51,341 bases of DNA from NCBI GenBank assembly GCA_025964795.1, contig JAOPYC010000018.1:1-51341 (forward strand), read 5' to 3'. This DNA is from Marmoricola sp. (lineage in GTDB: Bacteria; Actinomycetota; Actinomycetes; Propionibacteriales; Nocardioidaceae). Of this stretch, positions 33,485 to 42,352 are shown one piece after another. The notes beneath the pieces were generated by a model. It searched no databases and was not told the origin of the DNA. It was given only the letters and a program-made list of their open reading frames with translations. Numbering within the stretch: position 1 is the stretch's first letter; every line of letters begins with the position of its first letter. The translations under genes were made by a program, and so were the position numbers.

Positions 33485-34399
33485 ATGACGCAGACCCATG
33501 GCGACTACCGGCTCAGCCAGCTCGACCAGCTCGAAGCCGAGTCCATCCACATCTTCCGCGAGGTCGCGGCGGAGTTCGAGAAGCCTGTCCTGATGTTCTC
33601 GGGCGGCAAGGACTCCATCGTCATGCTGCGGCTGGCGGAGAAGGCCTTCTACCCGGCCAAGATCCCGTTCCCGGTGCTCCAGGTGGACACCGGTTACGAC
33701 TTCCCTGAGGTGCTGGCGACCCGCGACAACTGGGTCAACCGCCTCGGCGTGAAGCTGATCGTGGCCAGCGTCGAGGAGGCCCTCGCGAACGGAATCGTGG
33801 TGGACGACGGCAAGACCAGCCGCAACCGTCACCAGATCGGCACCCTGCTGCACGCCATCGAGGAGAACGGCTTCACCGCCGCCTTCGGTGGCGGTCGCCG
33901 TGACGAGGAGAAGGCCAGGGCCAAGGAACGCGTGTACTCCCACCGCGACGACTTCGGCCAGTGGGACCCGAAGATGCAGCGGCCCGAGCTCTGGAGCCTC
34001 TACAACGGCCGGATCCACGGCGGCGAGCACATGCGGATCTTCCCGCTGTCCAACTGGACCGAGCTCGACATCTGGCACTACCTGGCCCAGGAAGAGATCG
34101 AGATCCCATCGATCTACTTCTCCCACCAGCGCAGGGTCTTCAAGCGCGACGGCATGTGGCTCTCCGAGAGCGACTTCAACCCCACCAAGCCCGTGGAGAC
34201 CGTCGAGGAGAAGACGGTCCGGTTCCGAACGGTCGGTGACCTGACCTTGACCGGCTGCGTCGAGTCCGAGGCCGACACCTACGAGAAGATCATCGACGAG
34301 ATCGCCATCGCCCGCGTCACCGAGCGCGGCGCGACCCGCGGCGACGACCGGTTCTCCGAGGCCGCCATGGAGGACCGCAAGAAGGAAGGCTACTTCTGA
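33485..34399 (+). CDS. cysD: CysD, sulfate adenylyltransferase small subunit
   Basis: 304 residues of the PAPS-reductase/PP-loop family with SGGKDSIVMLRL as the nucleotide loop and the CysD-specific AFGGGRRDEEKARAKER and PLSNWTELDIWHYL segments. With CysN it makes APS from sulfate and ATP, driven by GTP. Its stop overlaps the cysN start (TGATG). It sits inside the polysaccharide locus, between an acetyltransferase and an amidotransferase gene, and has higher G+C than its neighbours. Confidence 0.97.
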   Translation: MTQTHGDYRLSQLDQLEAESIHIFREVAAEFEKPVLMFSGGKDSIVMLRLAEKAFYPAKIPFPVLQVDTGYDFPEVLATRDNWVNRLGVKLIVASVEEALANGIVVDDGKTSRNRHQIGTLLHAIEENGFTAAFGGGRRDEEKARAKERVYSHRDDFGQWDPKMQRPELWSLYNGRIHGGEHMRIFPLSNWTELDIWHYLAQEEIEIPSIYFSHQRRVFKRDGMWLSESDFNPTKPVETVEEKTVRFRTVGDLTLTGCVESEADTYEKIIDEIAIARVTERGATRGDDRFSEAAMEDRKKEGYF

Positions 34400-35682
34400 T
34401 GCCCACCCCCGCCTCCGCAGGAATCGGCGAGATGGACCTGCTCCGCTTCGCCACCGCCGGCTCCGTCGACGACGGCAAATCCACACTCATCGGGCGACTG
34501 CTGCTCGACTCCAAGGCGATCTTCGAGGACCAGCTCGAGGCCGTCGAGGCCACGAGCGCATCCAAGGGCTACGACTACACCGACCTCGCCCTGCTCACGG
34601 ACGGTCTGAGGTCGGAACGGGAACAGGGCATCACCATCGATGTCGCCTACCGCTACTTCGCGACGCCGAAGCGCAAGTTCATCATCGCCGACACCCCCGG
34701 CCACGTGCAGTACACCCGCAACATGGTCACCGGCGCCTCCACCGCTGACCTGGGACTGGTGCTGGTCGACGCCCGCCAGGGCCTCACCGAGCAGTCCCGT
34801 CGGCACGCGGTGATCCTGTCCCTGCTGCGCGTCCCCCACCTGGTCCTGGCGGTGAACAAGATGGACCTCGTCGACTACGACGAGGAGATCTACGACCGCA
34901 TCCACAAGGAGTTCACCTCCTTCGCCACCAAGCTCAACATCCCTGACCTCGAGGTCATCCCGATCTCGGCCCTGAACGGCGACAACGTCGTGAACCGGTC
35001 CGAGAACATGCCCTGGTACAACGGTTCCTCCCTGATGCACCACCTGGAGAACATCCACGTGGCTTCCGACCGCGACCTCGTCGACACGCGTCTCCCCGTG
35101 CAGTACGTCGTGCGCCCCAAGTCCGACCAGTTCCACGACTACCGCGGCTATGCGGGCATGGTGGCTGGCGGCGTCCTGAAGCCGGGGGACGAGGTTGTCG
35201 TCCTGCCCAGCGGGATGACGAGCAGGATCGCCGGCATCGACCTCTTCGACCGGGAGATCGCCGAGGCCTTCCCGCCCATGTCCGTGACGGTCCGTCTCGA
35301 GGACGACGTCGACGTCAGCCGCGGCGACATGATCGCGCGAGTCAAGAACGCCCCCAAGCCCAGCCAGGACATCGACGCGATGATCTGCTGGATGACCAAC
35401 GAGCCCCTGCGCAAGGGACAGAAGCTCGCGATCAAGCACACCACCCGGACCGGGCGTGCGCTGATCAAGGACATCCAGTACCGCCTGGACATCAACACGC
35501 TGCACCGCGACCAGGAGACCAAGGAACTCGGCTTGAACGAGATCGGCCGCGTGCAACTTCGCACGACCGTGCCTTTGCTCTGCGACCCGTATTCCAAGAA
35601 CCGGACTACGGGCTCGTTCATCCTCATCGATGAAGCATCAGGCGTTACGGTGGGCGCCGGCATGATCAACACCGCTAACTAA
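34399..35682 (+). CDS. cysN: CysN, sulfate adenylyltransferase GTPase subunit
   Basis: 427 residues of the EF-Tu-like CysN family. G1 is GSVDDGKSTLIG, G3 DTPGHVQYTRNM, G4 NKMDLV, followed by two beta-barrel domains. It ends at about the usual length of stand-alone CysN: there is no fused APS kinase, unlike mycobacterial CysNC. The separate kinase is at 27.2 kb. Translational coupling with cysD. Confidence 0.97.
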   Translation: MPTPASAGIGEMDLLRFATAGSVDDGKSTLIGRLLLDSKAIFEDQLEAVEATSASKGYDYTDLALLTDGLRSEREQGITIDVAYRYFATPKRKFIIADTPGHVQYTRNMVTGASTADLGLVLVDARQGLTEQSRRHAVILSLLRVPHLVLAVNKMDLVDYDEEIYDRIHKEFTSFATKLNIPDLEVIPISALNGDNVVNRSENMPWYNGSSLMHHLENIHVASDRDLVDTRLPVQYVVRPKSDQFHDYRGYAGMVAGGVLKPGDEVVVLPSGMTSRIAGIDLFDREIAEAFPPMSVTVRLEDDVDVSRGDMIARVKNAPKPSQDIDAMICWMTNEPLRKGQKLAIKHTTRTGRALIKDIQYRLDINTLHRDQETKELGLNEIGRVQLRTTVPLLCDPYSKNRTTGSFILIDEASGVTVGAGMINTAN

Positions 35683-35757
35683 GCAACCGGCCTCCAACGC
35701 TCAGGGCGATTCCTAGTAGCGCGGAAACGCTCGACGAATTGACGGAGGCTATAAGCA

Positions 35758-37614
35758 GTGTGCGGTATCTCGGGAGCACAGCACGGCGATGAAAATGTCC
35801 GCGCCGCCGTCAACGACTCTTTGACCCAAATGCTTCATCGCGGTCCAGATGAGTCCGGCGTCCACGACCGCGACGACACCACCCTAGGTATGACGCGACT
35901 TGCAGTCATTGACCGAAAGGGTGGTCGGCAGCCCATGTCTTCACCCGACGGAAAGGTGACGGTGGTTTTCAACGGGGAGATCTACAACTACCGCGAACTC
36001 GCAAAGCAGTTGACGGGAGAAGGTCATCGATTTCAGACAACTTCGGACACCGAGGTACTGCTCAAGCTATATGAAGCCCGCGGCATGGCGTGTGTCGAAG
36101 AATTACACGGAATGTTCGCCTTCGCCGTCCACGACGGCAGGCGAAATAGCCTGTTCCTGGCACGGGACCGCATGGGTAAGAAGCCGCTCTACTACTGCCA
36201 CCCGACGCGTGACAGCCTGCTTTTCGCTTCCGAATTGAAGGGCCTGGCCCCGCTCTGCCGTGCGGCGCAGATGGACCTCCGGGTCCGTGATCAGTCGATC
36301 TATGACTACCTGTCGTTCGGGGTCGTACCGCAGCCCAACTCCATTTACGAAGGTGTCCACTGCCTACCCCCAGGCAATACAGCCATCTGGGAGGGAGAAA
36401 CCCTGACTCTGCAGGAATACTGGTCTCCCTCCTACGAGCCCAAATCGGAACTCGACTACAACGAAGCCCAAGCAGAGGTGCGACTTCGGCTCCACGAAGC
36501 CGTTCGTCTGAGATTGCGGTCGGATGTTCCCCTTGGCGTGCTCCTGTCAGGAGGCTTGGACAGCTCGATCGTCGCCTACGAAAGCGTGCAAGCGGGTGTC
36601 ACGGACCTGCAGACGTTCACCATCGCGACTCCCGGAGGTCTAGACGAATCGGGAGTTGCGAGCAGGACCGCCCACACCCTGGGCGTAGAGAACACGGTTC
36701 TGCCGCTCGAGGTTGATCCCCTGGCTGGAGTACAGGCCGTGGTGCATCACTACGACCAGCCATTCGCGGACTCGAGTGCGATACCCAGCATGCAAATAGC
36801 TCGCCTCGCGCGCCAGCACGTCACGGTCGTGCTCAACGGCGACGGAGGCGACGAGGTTTTCGCCGGCTACCGTAGGTATGCCGCTGCGACCCTGATGCCC
36901 ACCAGTCAACGGCTTGCTCACCTGTCTGCCCCCGCGGCCAAGGCGTTGTCGAAGTTTGCGTCCAACCGGCGTACGCCGTTCGGGTTTGCCGCGAGGTTCG
37001 CAAGTGGACTTGGCCTCGATGGCCCTGACCGCTACTTGGCCTGGGGCTCAGACCTGTTGCGTGAGTCAGACAAGGACTGGGCTTGGCAGGGTCAGGGATG
37101 TCACCCCTCTGAACGACTAGTGGGCGCGCATGCAACTGCAGGGCTGAGCTCACTGGATCAGATGGTCGCCACAGACGTACGCCTCAATCTGCTCTCCGAC
37201 CTTCTGGTGAAGATGGACATGGCAACGATGGCCTCATCGCTCGAAGCGCGATCGCCCTTCTTGGACCAGTCGGTCGCCGAACTCGGCTGGCACTTGCCGG
37301 TCTCCTATCGCGTCAAGGGGTTCTCGACTAAGCGGATTCTCCGCGATGCCTACCGGGAGGCCCTTCCGGACGAAGTCGTCAATGGCTCGAAGAAGGGGTT
37401 CGAGGTTCCCCTCGCTGCGTGGCTCGCTGGCCCACTTGCCGAGATCATCCACGACACCTTGGGATCGCCGAACGCCAAAGTACGTGCCTATGTCAGCGCA
37501 GAACTGATCGAGGGACTCTTGTCGAGCACGCTTCTCGAAGACCGGAACGACAAGACGATCCTCTACTCCTTGCTCGTTCTCGAACTATGGCTCACTCAAC
37601 AGGGCGTCAGCTGA
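35758..37614 (+). CDS. AsnB-type glutamine amidotransferase of the polysaccharide locus
   Basis: 618 residues. GTG is the start because it puts the nucleophile Cys at residue 2 (CGISGAQ). Class II amidotransferase motifs MLHRGPDESG and FNGEIYNYREL follow, then the synthetase PP-loop SGGLDSSIVAYES, NGDGGDEVFAGYRRY and KKGFEVPL. It is similar in length to WbpS-type enzymes of O-antigen loci, thought to amidate uronic acids. A nucleotide-sugar dehydrogenase at 43.2 kb could supply the uronate. True asparagine synthesis is possible but less likely in this context. Ribosome site GGAGG is 11 nt upstream. Confidence 0.88.
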   Translation: MCGISGAQHGDENVRAAVNDSLTQMLHRGPDESGVHDRDDTTLGMTRLAVIDRKGGRQPMSSPDGKVTVVFNGEIYNYRELAKQLTGEGHRFQTTSDTEVLLKLYEARGMACVEELHGMFAFAVHDGRRNSLFLARDRMGKKPLYYCHPTRDSLLFASELKGLAPLCRAAQMDLRVRDQSIYDYLSFGVVPQPNSIYEGVHCLPPGNTAIWEGETLTLQEYWSPSYEPKSELDYNEAQAEVRLRLHEAVRLRLRSDVPLGVLLSGGLDSSIVAYESVQAGVTDLQTFTIATPGGLDESGVASRTAHTLGVENTVLPLEVDPLAGVQAVVHHYDQPFADSSAIPSMQIARLARQHVTVVLNGDGGDEVFAGYRRYAAATLMPTSQRLAHLSAPAAKALSKFASNRRTPFGFAARFASGLGLDGPDRYLAWGSDLLRESDKDWAWQGQGCHPSERLVGAHATAGLSSLDQMVATDVRLNLLSDLLVKMDMATMASSLEARSPFLDQSVAELGWHLPVSYRVKGFSTKRILRDAYREALPDEVVNGSKKGFEVPLAAWLAGPLAEIIHDTLGSPNAKVRAYVSAELIEGLLSSTLLEDRNDKTILYSLLVLELWLTQQGVS

Positions 37615-37656
37615 GCCGTTCGCGTCAGAGCGAGACGCCGCCTGGAGCACCGGGAC

Positions 37657-38445
37657 TCAACTCTTGACTCTCTTGATCAGAGCGACCCCACTTTCACCCA
37701 ACTTCGACTTCCGCAGGCGCTCTCGCAATCCCGGCGAGGTCCCGCGCAGATGATGATGATCCTTGTCGAGCGCCAAGAGACGCGGCGCCGGCAGCCCATC
37801 GGAAGCCGCCCAGGTTTCTGGCCAGCAATATTCGCAGCCGAGCACGTGCACGTTGGCTGCCCGATCAACGTAGGCGTTCCAGTGACTTTCATCGTGCCAC
37901 TGAGCCATCACACCCCGTCGGTAATCATCGAGGATGGCAGACTTACAGGATTCGACAGCCTCCAGGTAGAGCGCAACCGGACCACCCTGTACCCCACCGG
38001 CGACGTACACAGAATCTTGACTCGGTGATGTATAGGCTTTCGAGGAAATATCGGTAACAAAAGGCATGGTGGAGTTTCCCCGGTTCAAGTTGCCCGGGTG
38101 TTCCACTGCCACCAGCACGTCGTCGAACAATGCCGAGCAATCACCCACGGGTCGCATGTCAACGTCGCAGTAGACAAGGTGGCTCACACGGTCGCGAAAC
38201 TGGTCCGCGTAGGCACTGATCGCCACGTAGCGCCACAGCGTGGGGTAGGGCCACGGCAAAGATCCCCATGGCAGGTATTGGACCGTGGTGCGTCCTACCC
38301 TGTCCTCAGACCGTGTCAATCGGGCGGCATTGTCTGTAAGAACAAACAGAATATCGGCAGTACCGTTCGCGTCCACAGCGGAGATGAGGGGATCGACGAA
38401 CACGTCATACGTGCCGGTAGCGATGCAGACGAGTCCCCTAGACAT
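37657..38445 (-). CDS. GT6 family glycosyltransferase (ABO blood-group transferase relative)
   Basis: 262 residues, the length of bacterial GT6 catalytic domains, with no membrane anchor. Family motifs in order: WPYPTLWRY (65-73), metal-binding D-V-D (94-96) in YCDVDM, HPG (116-118), SKAYTSPSQD, YVAGGVQGG (147-155), WHDESHWN (183-190) with the catalytic-site Glu, EYCWPE (205-210) and LDKDHHHLR. GT6 enzymes add alpha1,3 Gal or GalNAc to galactose, often fucosylated. The preceding gene, overlapping by 8 nt, is a GT11 fucosyltransferase type. The DVD motif is notable because most characterised bacterial GT6 carry NxN. Confidence 0.9.
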   Translation of the reverse strand: MSRGLVCIATGTYDVFVDPLISAVDANGTADILFVLTDNAARLTRSEDRVGRTTVQYLPWGSLPWPYPTLWRYVAISAYADQFRDRVSHLVYCDVDMRPVGDCSALFDDVLVAVEHPGNLNRGNSTMPFVTDISSKAYTSPSQDSVYVAGGVQGGPVALYLEAVESCKSAILDDYRRGVMAQWHDESHWNAYVDRAANVHVLGCEYCWPETWAASDGLPAPRLLALDKDHHHLRGTSPGLRERLRKSKLGESGVALIKRVKS

Positions 38446-39280
38446 TTATCTCCCAATCCAAGCCGACACTTCCCGTCGGAGGCTTCAAAAATGTTTCCGG
38501 CATCGATGAGGGTAGAACTCGATGACTCGCAGGCGGACTATCGGGTAGGCGCGCCGCAACCCAGGCCGCCCACCAGCTGTAGGTACTCAGGCCACCCACC
38601 AAGCGTTCGCAGGACGCCATCGCCCACAAACCGCTCCAAGAAGATGGACCGCTGTCGATTGGGTCCAGATTGCTAGCGCCGATGAATCTGTACCCATGGA
38701 CGCCTGAGAGCCCACTGAGCCATGCGACGGCGTCCGCTTCGTCGTCGCTGAATACGTAGACGGGAGTCCGCTCGTCAAGGACTGTGGATATGGACAACTC
38801 GTAGTACTTGCGATCTGGCTCACCGTAAACCTGCGGATTGTTGCGGTAATCCCCCAGGCGAACATGGACTCCCTGCCGCCCTGGAACAACAGTGATCGGG
38901 TTCGGCATGTTTTTCACGATGGCCGGCCACAGTTCCTCGGCGCAGGCATCGGGTAGCGAGCTGTCGATGAACTGGCCCAGCACCACCGTATGACCCAGGA
39001 GTCGGCGACTGCCTGATCCGCGCCCGAGACGGTGGGCGAGTGAAGAATACAGACGGCGCAGGTACCCCAAGTGGAGGTTGACTTCTCGCCCACCCAGGGC
39101 GTCCACAATGGGACCCACCTCGTACCGTCGTCGAGCCAAGCTGTCGTTGGGCGAAGGCAATGGTTCAAATACGCTTACATCCACAACGAGAGCCTCAGAG
39201 GAATCCTTCAGCGTCATTGCCCCTGCCAGCTGAAAAAGCTGGTTTCCCAGTCCTCCGCGCATCACCACTAGGGTGCCCAT
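38438..39280 (-). CDS. GT11 family alpha-1,2-fucosyltransferase-type protein
   Basis: 280 residues. GT11 motifs: N-terminal RGGLGNQLFQLA (8-19), GDP-fucose-binding GVHVRLGDY (137-145), YVFSDD (175-180), and the C-terminal STYSWWAAWV. Members move fucose from GDP-fucose to the 2-position of galactose, building H-antigen-like ends. ATG at 39280 starts directly before the conserved N-terminus; the in-frame extension upstream is not conserved-looking. No GDP-fucose synthesis genes (gmd, fcl) are in the window. Confidence 0.9.
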   Translation of the reverse strand: MGTLVVMRGGLGNQLFQLAGAMTLKDSSEALVVDVSVFEPLPSPNDSLARRRYEVGPIVDALGGREVNLHLGYLRRLYSSLAHRLGRGSGSRRLLGHTVVLGQFIDSSLPDACAEELWPAIVKNMPNPITVVPGRQGVHVRLGDYRNNPQVYGEPDRKYYELSISTVLDERTPVYVFSDDEADAVAWLSGLSGVHGYRFIGASNLDPIDSGPSSWSGLWAMASCERLVGGLSTYSWWAAWVAARLPDSPPASHRVLPSSMPETFLKPPTGSVGLDWEINV

Positions 39281-39386
39281 ATCGGCCTCCGCGAGCTGGC
39301 GAGCCCTTCGAGTGCACGCGCTTGCGAGTGGACCCCGTTGTCGAGGCACTCATTGAATGGCATCGGCGGGCGTGCGGTCTGGGCGA

Positions 39387-40877
39387 TCAAGCTCGCCTCT
39401 GTCGCGGCGTCCGAAAAATAAGGAGTGCAAGCGGGACGGACCAATAAATCGCTATTTGAGACAGTGTCTCCAACTGGAAGATCAGGCAGGCCCCTGCCCA
39501 AGTACCGGCAAACCCCCAAGCGAGTGCTTCAGAGGGCGTGAGGGCGTACACGAACCTGCGGTGGCAGGCGCCTATCAGGGTTCCGAAAAGTAGAAATCCC
39601 AGCAGGACCCCGCCCGGGCCGAAGTCCCAGTTCAGTTCGACGACTGTCGGAACCGACTGGTCCTCAACGCCCGAACTTCTGCCGTAGAGGGCGCCGTTGT
39701 ACAGCGCGATCCCGTTGTTAGCCCTGCCAGCCGACCCATATTTGGGTACCGGCGTGATGATGGAATTTACGGTCAGCACGCCTGGACTGGAGCTTGGCGC
39801 TGTGGTGAATCCGAATGCGACGAATTGAGGCGCTCCGCCGTAGAGCTGCAACTCATTCAGGCCCAGGTGATATCCCGCAAAGGACTTGGGGTCGGCTCCG
39901 ATGCCGCGCAGCTGCTCCTCAGTTGCGCTGGAACGAAGATTGGTGACGACGCTTGCCAGGACCGCCAAGCCCACGAGGGCAAGGACGGCGTGCAAAACTC
40001 GCACGCGCCGGATATGCAGCGCATAGACGCCCATGAACACCACAGCAGGGACGATCACTGCGGCCCGGTTGTAGGAGAACAGTGAGGCAGAGACCAATGC
40101 CGCCCCCGCAGCGATAGTTGCCGCCGCGCTCAGACGCCCGCTCTTGCGCTTCAGGATCTCCAGCGACCACGTAGCCAGGCCGAAGACGAGGCAAGGAAGT
40201 AGGAAAGTCGCCATCGCAGCCTGCAGCTGGCCCCCTGGATCTCCAGTGCCGCGACCCGCCAAGTAGCCAAGCAAGGCACTCGGCGTCGGAAAACGAAGCA
40301 CGAGGCCCACGAACCCCAGGATCAGAAGGATGTTCCGGCGCCGCGCGATGCGAGCAGGGCCCACCCCCCGCACATGCTTAGGACGCCTCGCGGCCAGCGC
40401 AAGCCCGCTTGCAATGCCAACGAACGCCAGACATTGAGTGCCTACGGCCCACGTCAGGTGCTGCTGCGTCGGCGTAAACGGCAGACGGCCCCTGTAGCCC
40501 AAGTGCCATTGGAGGACGGACGGGAATACCACAAGCTGTAGGGCCGCCAAGCCGACGGCCACGTTGCGCGGCGAAATCCAGGGAGCGGCGAATCTGGCGG
40601 GGGGGATCATCAGCGTCGTGACCAGAAAAACGCCGGTGGACACAAGCGGGAGCCACCAAGGCAAGACTTCTTCCGATGGCGCAAACAGAGCGAGAACCAC
40701 GACGATCACAGCTATGAGAACGGCCACCGAAGTGCCACGGCCGTCGACCTTTGGCTGAGAGGGACGAGCAGCGACGTGGGTCGGCAATGATCGCGAGTCG
40801 CTGGACATCGCGGACAGACCAGGTTCCACGGATGTGGGTGACACCTCAAGCCGCGCTTTCACAGGGTCTCCGGCCAT
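39387..40877 (-). CDS. Wzy-type polysaccharide polymerase
   Basis: About 496 residues with 10-12 hydrophobic segments beginning at GTSVAVLIAVIVVVLALF, and a large external loop (about YHLGLNELQLYGGAPQFVAF) as in O-antigen polymerases. Wzy joins lipid-linked repeat units outside the membrane. The sequence is diverse in this family, so the call rests on topology and location beside Wzx. The start is uncertain: ATGs at 40877 and 40808 or an overlap with wzx at 41027 are all possible, none with a good ribosome site. Confidence 0.78.
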   Translation of the reverse strand: MAGDPVKARLEVSPTSVEPGLSAMSSDSRSLPTHVAARPSQPKVDGRGTSVAVLIAVIVVVLALFAPSEEVLPWWLPLVSTGVFLVTTLMIPPARFAAPWISPRNVAVGLAALQLVVFPSVLQWHLGYRGRLPFTPTQQHLTWAVGTQCLAFVGIASGLALAARRPKHVRGVGPARIARRRNILLILGFVGLVLRFPTPSALLGYLAGRGTGDPGGQLQAAMATFLLPCLVFGLATWSLEILKRKSGRLSAAATIAAGAALVSASLFSYNRAAVIVPAVVFMGVYALHIRRVRVLHAVLALVGLAVLASVVTNLRSSATEEQLRGIGADPKSFAGYHLGLNELQLYGGAPQFVAFGFTTAPSSSPGVLTVNSIITPVPKYGSAGRANNGIALYNGALYGRSSGVEDQSVPTVVELNWDFGPGGVLLGFLLFGTLIGACHRRFVYALTPSEALAWGFAGTWAGACLIFQLETLSQIAIYWSVPLALLIFRTPRQRRA

Positions 40878-40989
40878 CCGCACTCGTGGGGACAAGCGGC
40901 CACCGCGACCCGGGGCCAACTTCGGCTCACCGTACCCGACAGGCACGCTCGCGATGTGGCCGCCACCATGGGCGCGAAGGCCGGATTCT

Positions 40990-42297
40990 TCATGCTGCAA
41001 CGCTCGTTTGTCGACTGAAGCGGCCATACCCACGAACGAGTGCTGGGACCATCACGCAGACCGAACTGGCGTATGAGGCCGCGTACGCCCATGCCAACCC
41101 GTTTGCTCCCCACGTCGGCACGAACGCATAGGCAAGCGCGATCAAGGCGACCGCGAGGACGACGTCACTGACGATCCAGGAGCGAGTGCTGGCGGCGGCG
41201 ACGATCAGGGAGCCAACGATCAAGTTGGCCGACATGGCTATCGCGGCGACGCACATGATCACCAGCGTGTCGCCGTACGCGGCGAAGGAAGGGCCGACCA
41301 GGTTCATGAATCTCGAAGAGAAAACCGCGGCCACGGCGGCGATGCCCACGGCCCCGCCCATACCGAGAACCAGCACTGAACCGGCACGACGGCGCAGCTC
41401 AGCCTCAGGGGCAGACCGACGAGCCAAATACGGCAGTGAGGTCAACGCGAGTGTCGCGGGAACCAGCGTGATGGCGACCACGACGCGATTGGACACCGAG
41501 AACCCGCCGTTCTCCTTCGCTCCCCCAGCGGAGGCGATCAAGAGGGCCTGGCCCCCCCAAACCGCAGCATTGACGAGCATCGAGGCCACACCCGCACCGA
41601 GAACACCAACGAACAGTTGCGCACCATGGCTACGCCAGGCACCAAGTGATCCCCAGTCCAACCAACCACGCCTCGAGGAAAGAAGCGCGGACGCCAGGGC
41701 GACAAGGGACTCACCGGTGGCTGCCCCTGCAGTAGTCCAATCAGGCGTGCGTGTCACAAGAGCAAACACGGCCGTCGTCAAGCCCACAATCACAGCCCTG
41801 GCAATGGTCAGGTTTGTCAGCAGGCTGAACGCCTTGTGTCCGGCCACGACCGCGAAAAGCATCTGGTTGACCCCCGTGGCCATGGCCCACAGGGCAATCA
41901 TGCTCAAGACGAACAGCGATCGCGACTCGAGATCACTCAGTTGCAACCATCCCAACTGGGCCGCTGCGATGAACAGAGCAGAAGCCATCGCAATCAGTGT
42001 GGCTGTACCAGCGACTGACAACGTTCCGATCCCACGAGCGGATCTCTGATCATCTGCTCCGGCCACAGCACGCGTGATCAGCGGCGTCGAACCCATAACT
42101 CCAATGGACGAGAGCAAGCTCGCGGTCACGGTGTAGAAGGCAAAGAGCCCCTGGCTTTCCGCCTGAAGGACACTCGCGGCGACCAGGGCGGCAAATAGCG
42201 TCAGCACCCTGGCACCGCTGGTCCCGGTGAGAACGACCAGGCTGGCTCTACCCAGGCCGTTGCGGCGGCCGAGAGTGGTCAACCACGCCGGCCTCAA
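40990..42297 (-). CDS. Wzx-type lipid-linked oligosaccharide flippase
   Basis: 435 residues with about 12-14 transmembrane segments in the MATE/MOP flippase pattern: a first helix region TSGARVLTLFAALVAASVL, and a central GGFSVSNRVVVAITLVPATL helix. It would flip completed undecaprenyl-linked repeat units to the outer face for Wzy. It is flanked by GT2 and Wzy genes on the same strand. Confidence 0.85.
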   Translation of the reverse strand: MRPAWLTTLGRRNGLGRASLVVLTGTSGARVLTLFAALVAASVLQAESQGLFAFYTVTASLLSSIGVMGSTPLITRAVAGADDQRSARGIGTLSVAGTATLIAMASALFIAAAQLGWLQLSDLESRSLFVLSMIALWAMATGVNQMLFAVVAGHKAFSLLTNLTIARAVIVGLTTAVFALVTRTPDWTTAGAATGESLVALASALLSSRRGWLDWGSLGAWRSHGAQLFVGVLGAGVASMLVNAAVWGGQALLIASAGGAKENGGFSVSNRVVVAITLVPATLALTSLPYLARRSAPEAELRRRAGSVLVLGMGGAVGIAAVAAVFSSRFMNLVGPSFAAYGDTLVIMCVAAIAMSANLIVGSLIVAAASTRSWIVSDVVLAVALIALAYAFVPTWGANGLAWAYAASYASSVCVMVPALVRGYGRFSRQTSVAA

Positions 42298-42352
42298 GAC
42301 GTCACCACTGATCTACGTCCCGTCACAACGAATAGGATTGGCACGACCGTCG

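Noticed and set aside
40878..41033. Longer Wzy start overlapping the wzx gene.
   Set aside because: The added 50 residues are His/Gly/Arg-rich, precede the first membrane helix, and have no good ribosome site; kept only as an alternative.
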